Positions 38,951 to 48,099 of a DNA stretch of 64,000 bases are shown here, one piece after another. The stretch's first letter is position 1, and each line of letters opens with the position of its first letter. The notes below the pieces were generated by a model. That model saw only the letters and a program-made list of their open reading frames with translations. It made no database searches and was not told the origin of the DNA. The translations under genes and the position numbers were made by a program. The DNA is taken from the IMG/VR virus record IMGVR_UViG_3300013093_003863, positions 24,770 to 88,769 of that record, one strand, 5' to 3'. The DNA is from a virus.

Positions 38951-41900
38951 TGGAAAAGCACCGTACTGCGGGAACTTTAAATATTGATCTTGTGATCCTG
39001 GGACGTAATATTGATCTCGGTCCGAGAAGAATCTAGTGGTCCCGCCATTGAATGTTGTTTGTGTGCTATTGGCCAATTGTGTGCTATTGGTTTTATACGG
39101 CACATAATAGGGAACTGTGTGTCCCAGCGTAGTATCTAGTGTGTAAATCAAAATACTTCCGTTGTAGGTTTGGCCCATGGCCACTTGTATTTTGCTGTTT
39201 AACACAACGGGTTTGACAAATATCAAATTTACCACATCGTTAACAATGTCAATTTGCCAAATACCGCCGCGTTGATTTACACTGTTGGCCAGACTGGTCA
39301 CTAGAATTGTTGGCGGAATTTGCGGATATGTGATTAATGGTGGAGTAGTAGTAAATGTAATCGACGTGTTGCCGTTTATGTTGGCCAATGTGTAATTTGC
39401 ATTGGTTATCACAGTGCCGTTGACTAACACTGTGGTTGGACTGCTTACAATATTGGCCAAGGTAAAAGTCGCAACATTTCCGTTGGCAGTAAATGATTGT
39501 AAGTTTACTCCGCTGTAGACCGATATTTGAGCCGGATTTGATGGCACAACAACATTGGCCGGCGGTGTTGTAAACAACAAAGTGGTGCCCGATATGGTAT
39601 AACTTGAATTAGATTGCAAAATTCCGTTTACATAAACATTGACTGCACCGGCATTGGCAATGCTTTGACTTATGGTATAGGATGATATTGTGTTATTGCC
39701 AGTTATTGTGGTCGAAGCTTGAGTGGATTCTAGATAGCCCGGCACAATCGAGTAGTCATCATAAGCCTCAGAACTGTAGCCTTGATCCACTCCGGTCAAA
39801 ATATCATTACCGATATAGGCATCTACATAATCTACCCAACCGTCGTATGATCCGCCATTGACAAAATTTTCTTGTTTGGCAAAAATCAAGGTCTGTCCCG
39901 ATTGATAATTTGTTACTCCGTCTATGCCACCATGATTGTTGATATAATCTACAGGTCTGCCGTTGATTTGATCAAACGGAACCGACAATGCATAATTCAC
40001 TGTGGCCACAATGGCTCCGATGTTGTTGACCGGCAAGTAGTCAAAAGTTGTTTCGTATCCGGTAATATACACATTGGCACTGGTGTCAAAATATCGACTG
40101 TAGTTGTTGTCCATGTTGTATCGATCAATGGTAAAGTCAATATTCTTGAAGTTAATGCCTGTGGCTGCAAGATTGTAAGCAATTTTTTTACTGTAACCCG
40201 GTTGTGTATAGGCCAAGACCACAGCCTTGACATAGCCCAAGGGCGGATTGAAACTGTTGCCCGAACTGCCTTCTTGGTCGCTGGTCATCCAATTGGGCAA
40301 ACTGCTCTGGTCATAATAGCCAACATTGTTTACCAATCTCGATATCATGTTGGCCGAGTTGTTGGGATAGATAACGTCGTAATTGTTACCGATAGCATCA
40401 ATATAGGGATTGGCTATCACCCCGGCAAGATTGATCTCGAGTGGAGCACCTTGTCCAGCGGAATTTTCTTCGGGATCAACAATTTCAACATAAACAACCT
40501 CGTACTTGACATTGTAGTTGTCGTCAAATACCACCGCAGTTTTAATCGAGCCAAAATTGTAGGTTTTGGTCCAATGATTGTTGAGTATGGCATTGGCATA
40601 GTTGACATATTGGGTACTGTTAAGTCCGGGCAAGAACAACATTCTTAGATTGTTAGCAACGCCAAACCAAGGATCGGTGGGTTTGTAAATGTAATCGGGA
40701 TTGAATATGATTGTATCATTCAATATTGATTGCAAGGCTGCACGTTGATTTTGTGCCGGCATTGCTGTAAGATACAAATCCACATAGGGCCTTTGATCTA
40801 TTAGATCTACAACCACTGTGAATTTTCTCAACGACGATGAAGTTCCATCAGTGGTAGCGGCTTGTACAGTAAAATTATAAGTTCTATCTAGAGTCAATGC
40901 CCCGTTATCAAATGTGGTTGCAAAATCATCTAGACTGAACAGTTCAAAACTTACACGTCCACTGATATCGCCCGATGGCAATAACGACAAGCCCTGTGGA
41001 AGTCCGGCAGGATATCCCGGAGCATCATATAAACTATAAACTAGATCTTTGCCAATTACACTGGTTGCCGTCACAGACAATTCGCTGACGCTGCCGTTAC
41101 GGATAGTGCCGAGATTGGCTGGTGTGACCCAATTCACAATATTGTTGACATCGCCCAGCACAGTCAAGTTGAAGAATTCCGGGGTGCTGGTGTAGGTATT
41201 TCCACTAATGGTCTTGGACACAACTATACCAAACGTGTAAGTCTGTTCTGAAGTGGATTGACTGTTCAATTTTCCGTACAACCATCCGGTTGTGCTGTCC
41301 AGTGTCAGTCCCGGCAAGTTGGCCGGTGATGTATTTCCCGACGAAAAACTGTCAAAGCCAATATAGTCAAAACCTTGATCGGTACCAGAAACAAAAGTAT
41401 CAAATGTTCCAGCTTCGTTGGCCAAACTGTACGTGATAGTGTCACCGGAAAAATCTAGACCTTGAAATTTATAAGCATAATAACTGTCTTGTCTAGCAGT
41501 TGGTATAGCTCCGGGAGTGTTTAAAAGAATAGGAGTGTATACACCGTTGTAGGACTGTACCGAAATGGTATAGGACTGCAAATCATAATTGGCACCATCA
41601 TAAGCCTGCACAGTAAAACTATAACTCAAGGATTGTGTTGCAGTATTGCCAAAATCGTATGCATCGCCGGGATGATCGTATTCTTGTTGATATATGATAG
41701 CACCACTAGCGGGATCGGTCACAATCGTGTTGTATCCCGATATTGATGAAGCATTGGCTTGCGGAATTGGATAAATGTAACCGCTGATGACACCGGTATT
41801 GGCGTCCAGTGTAACCCCATCGGGCAATGCCCCCGATTCAATACTCCACTGTACTTGAACCAATGGGCTGAGTTCGGTCACTGTGAGTTGTTGATAAAAA

Positions 41901-42568
41901 TAACTGCCGTCGTAATAGGTTTCCAACGAAGTCACTGCGGGTTCAATAACCGGGCCATTGACATCGGTGATGCTGATACTGAACGATCTATCATTTACAA
42001 TTCCACTTGAATCTTGGGCACGTACTGTAAACGAATAAGTCTTGGTTTGATCAACCACAGTTGATGTAGTAAAAGTTGGTACGCCTTGCAGATATCCTGC
42101 CTTGGCTATTTCCATGCCCGCCGGCAATTCGCCCGACAACAGAGTATAAGTTACTGCACTATTGTCTGTGGTTTGCGTCTGTAACGGAATTTGATAATAT
42201 TCGTTGTTGGGCACTGTGCCCAAACTGCCACTGGCCGTTACCCAAGAAATTTTATTTGTAATTGAATTGACAATGTTTATTGTAAATGTACCATCTAGTA
42301 CGTAACCATTTTGGCTGTTTGCACGAACTGTAAACGAATAGGGTACTCGTAATTGACTATTAGTTGAGTAAATAGATGTTGGAGTTCCGCTGATGACGCC
42401 GCTGGAATTACAAGTCAATCCCTGCGGCAGTGCTCCACTAATGATGGAAAAAGTAATTGGTGCCCCGTTATTGGCCGAATCGTATGCCAACAATTGGTAG
42501 GATATGGGTAATTGGCTGGCAAAATTGGCTATAGTGCCCGGAGTAGTAATCCAACTTAGATTTGACAT
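38948..42568 (-). CDS. Large tail adhesin with repeated Ig-like (He_PIG type) domains
   Basis: A 1206-residue protein of tandem beta domains. At least five repeats carry the putative-Ig pattern S-G-x-L-P-x-G-L/M-x-L-x-x-x-x-G-x-I-S-G: SGALPQGLTCNSSGVISG near residue 45, SGELPAGMEIAKAGYLQG near 140, SGALPDGVTLDANTGVISG near 240, then GLTLDSTTGWLYG and GLSLLPSGDISG. The C-terminal third has different Asn/Thr-rich repeats. It is probably a tail fibre, adhesin or baseplate protein; no enzymatic motif is visible. Confidence 0.7.
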   Translation of the reverse strand: MSNLSWITTPGTIANFASQLPISYQLLAYDSANNGAPITFSIISGALPQGLTCNSSGVISGTPTSIYSTNSQLRVPYSFTVRANSQNGYVLDGTFTINIVNSITNKISWVTASGSLGTVPNNEYYQIPLQTQTTDNSAVTYTLLSGELPAGMEIAKAGYLQGVPTFTTSTVVDQTKTYSFTVRAQDSSGIVNDRSFSISITDVNGPVIEPAVTSLETYYDGSYFYQQLTVTELSPLVQVQWSIESGALPDGVTLDANTGVISGYIYPIPQANASSISGYNTIVTDPASGAIIYQQEYDHPGDAYDFGNTATQSLSYSFTVQAYDGANYDLQSYTISVQSYNGVYTPILLNTPGAIPTARQDSYYAYKFQGLDFSGDTITYSLANEAGTFDTFVSGTDQGFDYIGFDSFSSGNTSPANLPGLTLDSTTGWLYGKLNSQSTSEQTYTFGIVVSKTISGNTYTSTPEFFNLTVLGDVNNIVNWVTPANLGTIRNGSVSELSVTATSVIGKDLVYSLYDAPGYPAGLPQGLSLLPSGDISGRVSFELFSLDDFATTFDNGALTLDRTYNFTVQAATTDGTSSSLRKFTVVVDLIDQRPYVDLYLTAMPAQNQRAALQSILNDTIIFNPDYIYKPTDPWFGVANNLRMLFLPGLNSTQYVNYANAILNNHWTKTYNFGSIKTAVVFDDNYNVKYEVVYVEIVDPEENSAGQGAPLEINLAGVIANPYIDAIGNNYDVIYPNNSANMISRLVNNVGYYDQSSLPNWMTSDQEGSSGNSFNPPLGYVKAVVLAYTQPGYSKKIAYNLAATGINFKNIDFTIDRYNMDNNYSRYFDTSANVYITGYETTFDYLPVNNIGAIVATVNYALSVPFDQINGRPVDYINNHGGIDGVTNYQSGQTLIFAKQENFVNGGSYDGWVDYVDAYIGNDILTGVDQGYSSEAYDDYSIVPGYLESTQASTTITGNNTISSYTISQSIANAGAVNVYVNGILQSNSSYTISGTTLLFTTPPANVVVPSNPAQISVYSGVNLQSFTANGNVATFTLANIVSSPTTVLVNGTVITNANYTLANINGNTSITFTTTPPLITYPQIPPTILVTSLANSVNQRGGIWQIDIVNDVVNLIFVKPVVLNSKIQVAMGQTYNGSILIYTLDTTLGHTVPYYVPYKTNSTQLANSTQTTFNGGTTRFFSDRDQYYVPGSQDQYLKFPQYGAFP

Positions 42569-42589
42569 GTATAATCGTTTCTCGTAGTG

Positions 42590-42636
42590 TTGGATCGGGC
42601 CAAGGCCTTAATCCAAATCCTTATATAGCTTATTTA
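42590..42636 (-). promoter_or_regulatory. Late box and leader stem before the adhesin gene
   Basis: Minus-strand TAAATA at 42631-42636. TTGGAT (42590-42595) and ATCCAA (42611-42616) form a 6-bp stem in the leader, with AAGGCCTT in its loop. Confidence 0.45.
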
Positions 42637-42662
42637 GCGGATTTGAATAAAGCGGGTCTGGG

Positions 42663-42989
42663 CTAATTGATAGAGAAACTGCTGCCGCAACCGCAAGTGG
42701 TTTGGGCGTTGGGATTTTTGATTGAGAAATTGCTGCCCATTAAATCGTCTCGATAGTCGATTTCGGCACCGGTCAAATACTGCATGCTCATTGCATCAAC
42801 CAAGACTTGTACTCCTGATTCGTCTAGAGCAAAATCATCTTCGTTTTGTTCTTCATCGAGAGTAAAGCCATAACTCATGCCCGAACATCCGCCGCCCTGT
42901 ACAAATATGCGTAGTTTAAGGTCGGGATTGTTTTCTTCGGCAAGAATATCTCGTAGTTTTATAGTAGCGTTTTCGGTAATTGTAATCAT
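42663..42989 (-). CDS. IscA/ErpA-type iron-sulfur carrier
   Basis: A 108-residue A-type Fe-S carrier of full length. The three cluster ligands are C35 ([11 protein letters not shown]), C99 and C101 (TTCGCGSSF). It could deliver Fe-S clusters to the two phage radical-SAM enzymes or to host proteins. Start overlaps the SOD stop, so both are translated together. Confidence 0.92.
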   Translation of the reverse strand: MITITENATIKLRDILAEENNPDLKLRIFVQGGGCSGMSYGFTLDEEQNEDDFALDESGVQVLVDAMSMQYLTGAEIDYRDDLMGSNFSIKNPNAQTTCGCGSSFSIN

Positions 42990-43531
42990 AATCTTCTATT
43001 AATTGCGTCCCAGTCCATGATACGCCAGATGTTGTCTAGGTACTTGGCCTTGTCGGTGTGATAGTCCAAGGTCCAAGCATGTTCCCACCAATCCACTAAC
43101 AAGGCAATGTCGGTGCGTTTGGCGTGATTGCGAATGGTTTTGATCTGTCCCGATTTGCTGAGATAAATCCAATTGGATCCCTGCAACTTCATGGCTTCGG
43201 TTTTGAATGCTTCCTTGAAGTCATTGAAGTTTTTGTGATTGCGTTCGATCAGGTTCAAAATAGTTCCGTGCGGCTTGCGGGCCCCGGGACTGCGAAATTG
43301 TGCAAACCAAATGCTGTGTAAAAATGCTCCGGCTTCGTTAAAACCGGGATCGCCTTCGCCCCGGTTGTAGCGATCCACATAGCCTTTGTACAGTTTGCCA
43401 AAGTGCAAATCCACTGTGGCCCCACTCATGACCGGAGCAAGTGCGGTTCTACTGTAGGGCAATTTTATTTGCTCCAAGGTCTGTTTGTTTTTGGCTTCTA
43501 GTAATTCTATGGTGTGTCTAATGTCGTTCAT
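42986..43531 (-). CDS. sod: Fe/Mn superoxide dismutase
   Basis: A 181-residue SOD with the four metal ligands in place: H43 ([13 protein letters not shown]), H72 (FLHSIWF), D147 and H151 ([12 protein letters not shown]). H43 sits on an atypical first helix. It removes superoxide during infection. The gene lies with the Fe-S carrier and IF-1, and a Dps ferritin is encoded elsewhere, so oxidative stress and iron are a theme. Confidence 0.92.
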   Translation of the reverse strand: MNDIRHTIELLEAKNKQTLEQIKLPYSRTALAPVMSGATVDLHFGKLYKGYVDRYNRGEGDPGFNEAGAFLHSIWFAQFRSPGARKPHGTILNLIERNHKNFNDFKEAFKTEAMKLQGSNWIYLSKSGQIKTIRNHAKRTDIALLVDWWEHAWTLDYHTDKAKYLDNIWRIMDWDAINRRL

Positions 43532-43534
43532 ACA

Positions 43535-43753
43535 TTATTTATTGCGATACACTACACGTCCGCGATTCATGTCGTATGGTGACATTTCAACTTCCACACT
43601 GTCGCCTAATAATATACGTATATTATTCTGTCGCAGTTTGCCACCGATAGTGGCCATGACCCGGTGTTGATTTTCCAACACAATTCTAAACATGGCATTG
43701 GGAAGGACTTCCTCGACTCGACCGGCCATTCTAATTAAATCTTCTTTGCTCAA
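43535..43753 (-). CDS. infA: Translation initiation factor IF-1
   Basis: A 72-residue OB-fold protein aligning throughout with bacterial IF-1: [66 protein letters not shown]. It would bind the ribosomal A site during initiation and could favour phage mRNAs. The TTG start has AGGAG 10-11 bases upstream. IF-1 in a phage is uncommon. Confidence 0.93.
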   Translation of the reverse strand: MSKEDLIRMAGRVEEVLPNAMFRIVLENQHRVMATIGGKLRQNNIRILLGDSVEVEMSPYDMNRGRVVYRNK

Positions 43754-43777
43754 CGGTTGGTTTACTCCTAATAATTC

Positions 43778-43783
43778 TATTTA
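43778..43783 (-). promoter_or_regulatory. Late promoter box before infA
   Basis: Minus-strand GTAAATA in which TAA is the stop of the 43781-44293 gene; AGGAG follows within the leader of IF-1. Confidence 0.5.
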
Positions 43784-44293
43784 CTGTTTACTTAGTGCCA
43801 TTTCTTCAAATGTGTCATATTTGTATTGCCACATATAGTTGTCCAATCGGGGCTCAAAACTGTCTCGATCAAACGGAATAGAATGTTGTTTCAAGTGTAC
43901 CGGAAAACTAAAGAAATAGAATTTTTCTTTGTTTTCTTCGTACACACAGGCAAACACGTGCTCTTTATTTTGACATCCCGATATCAAGGCCGAATATTGA
44001 GGATTTTTTGCAGTGCCATTTTTTCGAACCACGCTGAATTTGGCATCTACATTGTTGCTATAATCACTGCCCGCACCCAGTGTTATCTCTAGGTTTTTGT
44101 TCACTGTGGCAATTGCGATCTCTAACAAATCATCATATTTGAGATATTTAAGATCGCTTTTGCTCCAAGGAAAATCCGGTTCCGAGTGTTGTAGGATTCG
44201 ATCTATTAGAAATTTTACAATTTGTCTATTTTGTGCAATACGTTTTGTGTACCAAGGAGCTCGATATCGAACTTCGGTGAGCATTTGCGACAT
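43781..44293 (-). CDS. Unknown protein
   Basis: A 170-residue mixed alpha/beta protein. D-x-x-x-x-x-D-A-K-F-S-V (DYSNNVDAKFSVV) and HVFACVYEENKEKFYFFSF could be a PD-(D/E)xK-like core, but the motif is incomplete. Strong ribosome site GAGGAGATAATTTATG. Confidence 0.5.
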   Translation of the reverse strand: MSQMLTEVRYRAPWYTKRIAQNRQIVKFLIDRILQHSEPDFPWSKSDLKYLKYDDLLEIAIATVNKNLEITLGAGSDYSNNVDAKFSVVRKNGTAKNPQYSALISGCQNKEHVFACVYEENKEKFYFFSFPVHLKQHSIPFDRDSFEPRLDNYMWQYKYDTFEEMALSKQ

Positions 44294-44296
44294 AAA

Positions 44297-44692
44297 TTAT
44301 CTCCTCATTCTACTGATGTCAACTGCCTGCTCGTCACTGAACACAGGTACGGCATTGCTCTTGTGCATGGTGCCAATGCCCAATATTTTAGTGCCAGTGT
44401 ATTGTGGTATTTCTTTTGAGCGTACTGCACCCGAGTGGCCTGTATCGAGACTGGCAATTTCGTGTCCGGTACTGCGTCCCGCAGGTGTGGACAATTTGTA
44501 ATTCAATGCCGGAGCCCGCATGGCACGACTTTGGCGTTTTGCTTCTAATTCGGCACCTTGACGCTTGAGCAATTCTCGCCATTCCTGTTCTAAACGTTCG
44601 TGCTCACGCTTTTGTTCTGCTGATTTAAATTTCATTTTGCCTTTGCATTTGCCATTTAAACTTAGTGCAGGATGATGAAGATGCATGGTCAT
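44297..44692 (-). CDS. Conserved phage protein
   Basis: A 131-residue basic protein with patterns shared by other T4-like phages: HHPALSLNGKCKGKMKFKS, MRAPALNYKLSTPAGR, DTGHSGAV and a terminal MHKSNAVPVFSDEQAVDIS. No enzymatic motif seen; function unknown. Ribosome site AGGTGACTTTATG. Confidence 0.6.
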   Translation of the reverse strand: MTMHLHHPALSLNGKCKGKMKFKSAEQKREHERLEQEWRELLKRQGAELEAKRQSRAMRAPALNYKLSTPAGRSTGHEIASLDTGHSGAVRSKEIPQYTGTKILGIGTMHKSNAVPVFSDEQAVDISRMRR

Positions 44693-44729
44693 AAAGTCAC
44701 CTATATTAGTACGTCAGAAGTTAATTATA

Positions 44730-45101
44730 TTACATTTCTTCATCAAAGTCAACCGGCACCACATTAACCTGTTGCATTTTTGCAACACTGTTTCTAATTA
44801 CAGTACTTAGGTTTAGAGCCGCTTGTTTACTGAGAATTAGGGTACTTTCTTGCCTTACATACCCACGTGTTAACATGGTCCAAATTTGACACCAACGACT
44901 GATACTGTACCAAGGGCTTACTGTTTCTACATAAAATGTCACTGTGACGTTTTGCAGTTCCCGATCATGCTCGTCGCCAACCTCAATCCACATCTGCGGA
45001 AAGTGATCGGTGTCGCCACATTCACAAGCAATGGTGTAGACCCGAGCTGTGTCCCAATTGCGATTTAACATAATTCCTTGTGCAGGTGTTTGAGGTTTCA
45101 T
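44730..45101 (-). CDS. Unknown small protein
   Basis: A 123-residue protein beginning MKPQTPAQGIML, chosen for AGGATATTCAAGATG. It has VYTIACECGDTDHFPQMWIEVG, then a beta-rich segment. No family recognised. Upstream bases 45102-45198 contain no gene. Confidence 0.55.
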   Translation of the reverse strand: MKPQTPAQGIMLNRNWDTARVYTIACECGDTDHFPQMWIEVGDEHDRELQNVTVTFYVETVSPWYSISRWCQIWTMLTRGYVRQESTLILSKQAALNLSTVIRNSVAKMQQVNVVPVDFDEEM

Positions 45102-45198
45102 CTTGAATATCCTATAGTGGTATGATTGAAATATTTTGGGGGTAAGTTTTGGTAAGCCATTAGTGCCACAATGCTTAAAAATATCAGTAGTTCTCGAG

Positions 45199-45594
45199 TC
45201 ATTTATCAATTACTTTTTCTGCTAACATTTTGCCAATCTCATCGGGATCTTTAATTTCCTGCATTTTAAAGTCAGGTCCGGCCATGTAGTGTCGTTCACC
45301 CACAATAAAAATATGATCACGCCAACGTGCTTTGAGTGCTGCAATCAGCTCGTCGTCGTTGCGACCCTGTGCAATGAACTTATTAGTTTCTTCCTCAAAG
45401 AAATAAATAACATCACCATGTTTCTCGCTTTTGACTGCATGTATAATGGAACTTAAATATTTCTTTACATTGTCTCCGGTTTCATTTACATCTTTCATGA
45501 CCTCAAAAAACCCAAGTATAAACCTTGTTAGTTTGTAGACTGCATAAAATATCAAGGCTTGGCCACAGGCCGTTACAAATTCATTAAACTCCAT
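45199..45594 (-). CDS. Small membrane-anchored protein
   Basis: A 131-residue protein with one N-terminal membrane segment (CGQALIFYAVYKLTRFILGFF) and a soluble domain with ALKARWRDHIFIVGERHYM. Function unknown. Confidence 0.55.
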   Translation of the reverse strand: MEFNEFVTACGQALIFYAVYKLTRFILGFFEVMKDVNETGDNVKKYLSSIIHAVKSEKHGDVIYFFEEETNKFIAQGRNDDELIAALKARWRDHIFIVGERHYMAGPDFKMQEIKDPDEIGKMLAEKVIDK

Positions 45595-45603
45595 CTTCGC
45601 TCC

Positions 45604-46452
45604 TTAAATGTCAAAACCAATTGTGGGATCAAACTCGTCTGCTCGCTCTTCGTAATATTTATAGCCTCGGGGATTACAAATAATTCGTGTTGAACCAATG
45701 GTATAATCAAACGGATCATGTGTATGTCCATGTGTCCATACCTGGATTTCGGGATGATCTAAAATAAATTCGCTTAGGTCACTGCTGTAAGCACCATTCA
45801 TTAACACATCTTTTTCATACTTGGGCTTGATGCTTAACTTGCTGGGACTGTGATGTGTCACTACCACAACCGGCAGTGCACCGCCTTCACGAGCACGATT
45901 TTCTGCAAGAGCAGTGGCAAAATACTTCATGGTCTGTAAATGTTCTTGCACAGTATATTCGGGTTGCAGTCTATGATAAGCATCTCGTTCTTTATTGTAC
46001 ATAGTGATTTGACGATAATCATTCATAGCCCCCTGCATATGGTACAGGGTCAGTGCATCTTGTCGATTCATGTCGGTCCACAATGTTGCACCCAAAAATA
46101 GCACACCATCCAGCACCATGCTTTCTTTTTCGAGTAAGTGCACATTGGGGGGCAATTGACTTTTGATATGATCATAAGTTTTATGAAACACAGATCTATA
46201 GAATTCGTGATTACCCATGACCATTATAACCTTGCGATACTTGCGACTGCACTCTTCCAAGACGAATCTATAGAATCTGTCGGGCCGCTTGTCCTCTTGC
46301 TCGTGTGCTAACAACACCATTTCGGGATTGTAGTTTTCTTTCTTGAAACTTCTAGCTTCGAATATATCGCCGGATAGGATTAACACATCACCCCCGGGCA
46401 GGGTCAAATCTGCAAAATCAATGTGCAGGTCGCTGATTACATTTACTCTCAT
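45604..46452 (-). CDS. Metallophosphoesterase
   Basis: A 282-residue calcineurin-like phosphoesterase. All motif blocks are present: D-x-H (ISDLHIDF), G-D (LILSGDIFEA), G-N-H-E (VMVMGNHEFY), a TTHHS-like VTHHSPSK, and G-H-T-H (WTHGHTHDP). The start MRVNVISDLH is chosen because its strand begins the fold. The substrate may be a nucleotide, phosphoprotein or DNA end; not resolved. Confidence 0.9.
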   Translation of the reverse strand: MRVNVISDLHIDFADLTLPGGDVLILSGDIFEARSFKKENYNPEMVLLAHEQEDKRPDRFYRFVLEECSRKYRKVIMVMGNHEFYRSVFHKTYDHIKSQLPPNVHLLEKESMVLDGVLFLGATLWTDMNRQDALTLYHMQGAMNDYRQITMYNKERDAYHRLQPEYTVQEHLQTMKYFATALAENRAREGGALPVVVVTHHSPSKLSIKPKYEKDVLMNGAYSSDLSEFILDHPEIQVWTHGHTHDPFDYTIGSTRIICNPRGYKYYEERADEFDPTIGFDI

Positions 46453-46453
46453 A

Positions 46454-47029
46454 CTAATCCCACATTCCTCTATAATATTTGGCAAACAATCTTAGTCCAT
46501 TTGCAATGCGATCTTCGACTTCCTGATAACCTTCTCGGTCAAATCCCTTGTCGGTGTGAAACTTATCCTCCCAATCGTTGTCAGGATGCAAGTGTTCAAA
46601 GGTCCAAATCATTTCACTTAGTATCCAGGACCAACGTTCATGTACTGTACTGTCTGTGTATCCGTTCTTGGGGTTGGCTTCTTCTGAAGGCCACAACTCT
46701 TCGGGACAATCTTCGGGATCGGTTAATGGACTGCCGTGTTTGTCCATTTGAAGTTGTTTCAACATGGGCAAAATAATTATGGCCAGGGTTGCGTCCATGC
46801 TCCAAGTATCATAATGGTCAATTTTGACATATTTGATCTTAGGATGCACACAATCCAAAATCCATTTTATGCCTCGGCTAATAAATTCAATTCGATCTGT
46901 CCAACGCTCAACCCATTCGGGGTATGGGGGACCGTCTTCTCGTGCCCAGTCACACCAAAAGAATATCCGTTCCATAATCGTGTAAGGTGAAATCCAATGA
47001 TTACGATAGTTAGAAATGTAGATACGCAT
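46454..47029 (-). CDS. Conserved phage hypothetical
   Basis: A 191-residue protein with a central YDTWSMDATLAIIILPMLKQL block followed by DTEDCPEELWPSEEA-like acidic sequence and HERWSWILSEMIWTFE. This pattern occurs in T4-like phage hypotheticals. It abuts the homing-endonuclease gene. Function unknown. Confidence 0.55.
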   Translation of the reverse strand: MRIYISNYRNHWISPYTIMERIFFWCDWAREDGPPYPEWVERWTDRIEFISRGIKWILDCVHPKIKYVKIDHYDTWSMDATLAIIILPMLKQLQMDKHGSPLTDPEDCPEELWPSEEANPKNGYTDSTVHERWSWILSEMIWTFEHLHPDNDWEDKFHTDKGFDREGYQEVEDRIANGLRLFAKYYRGMWD

Positions 47030-47826
47030 TATGGTTTACTCTTACAATTATTAAAATGCCATTGATTCATTTGTGGTGCTCCGCCTTCTTTACCGCAATG
47101 CGGGCATTGTAGTTTGGGCTTTGGTTTTCCGGTCATTGACTTACTTCTTTTTTCATTTGCTTCCGTGGTAGTTGCATTCAGGCTCCAAGTTATTTTTCTG
47201 CCTTTTAACGCATCTCTTTTTTTCTGTTTTGTTTCTTCCGAATCCTTCTTTCCCAATCTAGCCAATCTATTCTTAACTCGTTGCTCTTCAGTCCTTACCT
47301 TACCTCTATTTGCATCTGCAATTTTTTGAATATGCTCTTTAGTTTTTGGTTTTCTTAGTTTTTCTTTATGCTCTTCTGACAGAAGTTTGCCTTTATTGGC
47401 ATGACTGATTTTTCTTTTTGTTGATTCTGAAACAATTCTACCAGTACGTTGTTCTTTCCATAATTTTCGAGTACTATCGGAAACTTTATGTCCTTTTAGT
47501 GAGTTACTAATTTTTGACTTTGTTTCGTCATCACGCGGTCCTCTGATTATATTGGCCTTTGCTAACCCTTCTCGTATATTTTTTCTGGCCTCATCAGTAT
47601 GTTTCCTACCAGTCCAAGTCCTACGAGTCGCTTCTCTCCTTGCTTCATCTGTAGTTATTTGTCCGGATAATGCCTTCCATGCAACTAAATCTTGCCATCT
47701 ACCGTCTTCTTCGTACAATTTACGATGTGCTTCAGCATGTTCTTCAACGGTTAACTCAATTAAATTTTCTGGATCATCAGTGCCACCTGCATGTTTTGGT
47801 ATAATATGATGCTTGTGCTTTCCCAT
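47029..47826 (-). CDS. HNH homing endonuclease with NUMOD3-type repeats
   Basis: A 265-residue protein: N-terminal HNH domain (HKHHIIPKHAGGTDDPENL), several basic NUMOD3-like DNA-binding repeats (HTDEARKNIREGL; STKRKISHANKGK; EEHKEKLRKPK), and a C-terminal zinc-finger-like CPHCGKEGGAPQMNQWHFNNC. It is free-standing; the flanking genes look intact, so no intron is evident here. Regulation is unusually readable: an early promoter, a hairpin over the ribosome site, and a late promoter overlapping one arm. Confidence 0.9.
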   Translation of the reverse strand: MGKHKHHIIPKHAGGTDDPENLIELTVEEHAEAHRKLYEEDGRWQDLVAWKALSGQITTDEARREATRRTWTGRKHTDEARKNIREGLAKANIIRGPRDDETKSKISNSLKGHKVSDSTRKLWKEQRTGRIVSESTKRKISHANKGKLLSEEHKEKLRKPKTKEHIQKIADANRGKVRTEEQRVKNRLARLGKKDSEETKQKKRDALKGRKITWSLNATTTEANEKRSKSMTGKPKPKLQCPHCGKEGGAPQMNQWHFNNCKSKP

Positions 47827-47829
47827 TTT

Positions 47830-47853
47830 TAAATACTCCTAGTAGAGTATTTA
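47830..47853 (-). promoter_or_regulatory. Late promoter and ribosome-site hairpin of the homing endonuclease
   Basis: TAAATACTC and GAGTATTTA (47830-47838 with 47845-47853) form a perfect 9-bp stem with a 6-base loop. The minus-strand late box TAAATA (47848-47853) is inside the upstream arm, and the AGGAG site is at the loop-stem junction. Early read-through RNA should fold; RNA started at the late promoter cannot. Confidence 0.7.
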
Positions 47854-47880
47854 GTCCGATATATAAACTTTCATATCTAT

Positions 47881-47909
47881 ATTATAGCACCTTTTTCATT
47901 TCTCGTCAA
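47881..47909 (-). promoter_or_regulatory. Early promoter upstream of the homing endonuclease
   Basis: Minus-strand TTGACG (47904-47909) and TATAAT (47881-47886) with 17-bp spacing. The -35 box lies in the last codons of the 47896 gene. Confidence 0.75.
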
Positions 47910-48099
47910 CTCGATCCAGTACCCTGCGAGCATATTTACTTATGCCGCCGCCGTGATCCATTCGCTCAACATCTTCTAATGCTAGTCTAAGTCGAGCATT
48001 TTCCTCTTGTAAACCGTAAACTCGATTACGCAAATTGGCAGCATCGATCCACGATCCAATTGCAGATATCAATTTGGCAACAACATAGCCCCAATTCAT
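47896..48099 (-). CDS. Small coiled-coil protein
   Basis: A 67-residue protein with an N-terminal hydrophobic segment (YVVAKLISAIGSWI) and a leucine-rich coiled coil (QEENARLRLALEDVERM). It is the last gene of the early operon and lacks the F-x-L-R-W terminus. ATGA overlap with the paralog upstream. Confidence 0.55.
   Translation of the reverse strand: MNWGYVVAKLISAIGSWIDAANLRNRVYGLQEENARLRLALEDVERMDHGGGISKYARRVLDRVDEK

Noticed and set aside
39872-40648. A 258-codon open frame on the plus strand
   Set aside because: It lies wholly inside the 1206-residue adhesin gene, has no ribosome site and unusual composition; the minus-strand gene has domain repeats and a promoter.
47029-47826. Group I intron hosting the HNH gene
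   Set aside because: Flanking genes appear complete with their own starts and stops, and no intron core pairing was seen; it looks free-standing.
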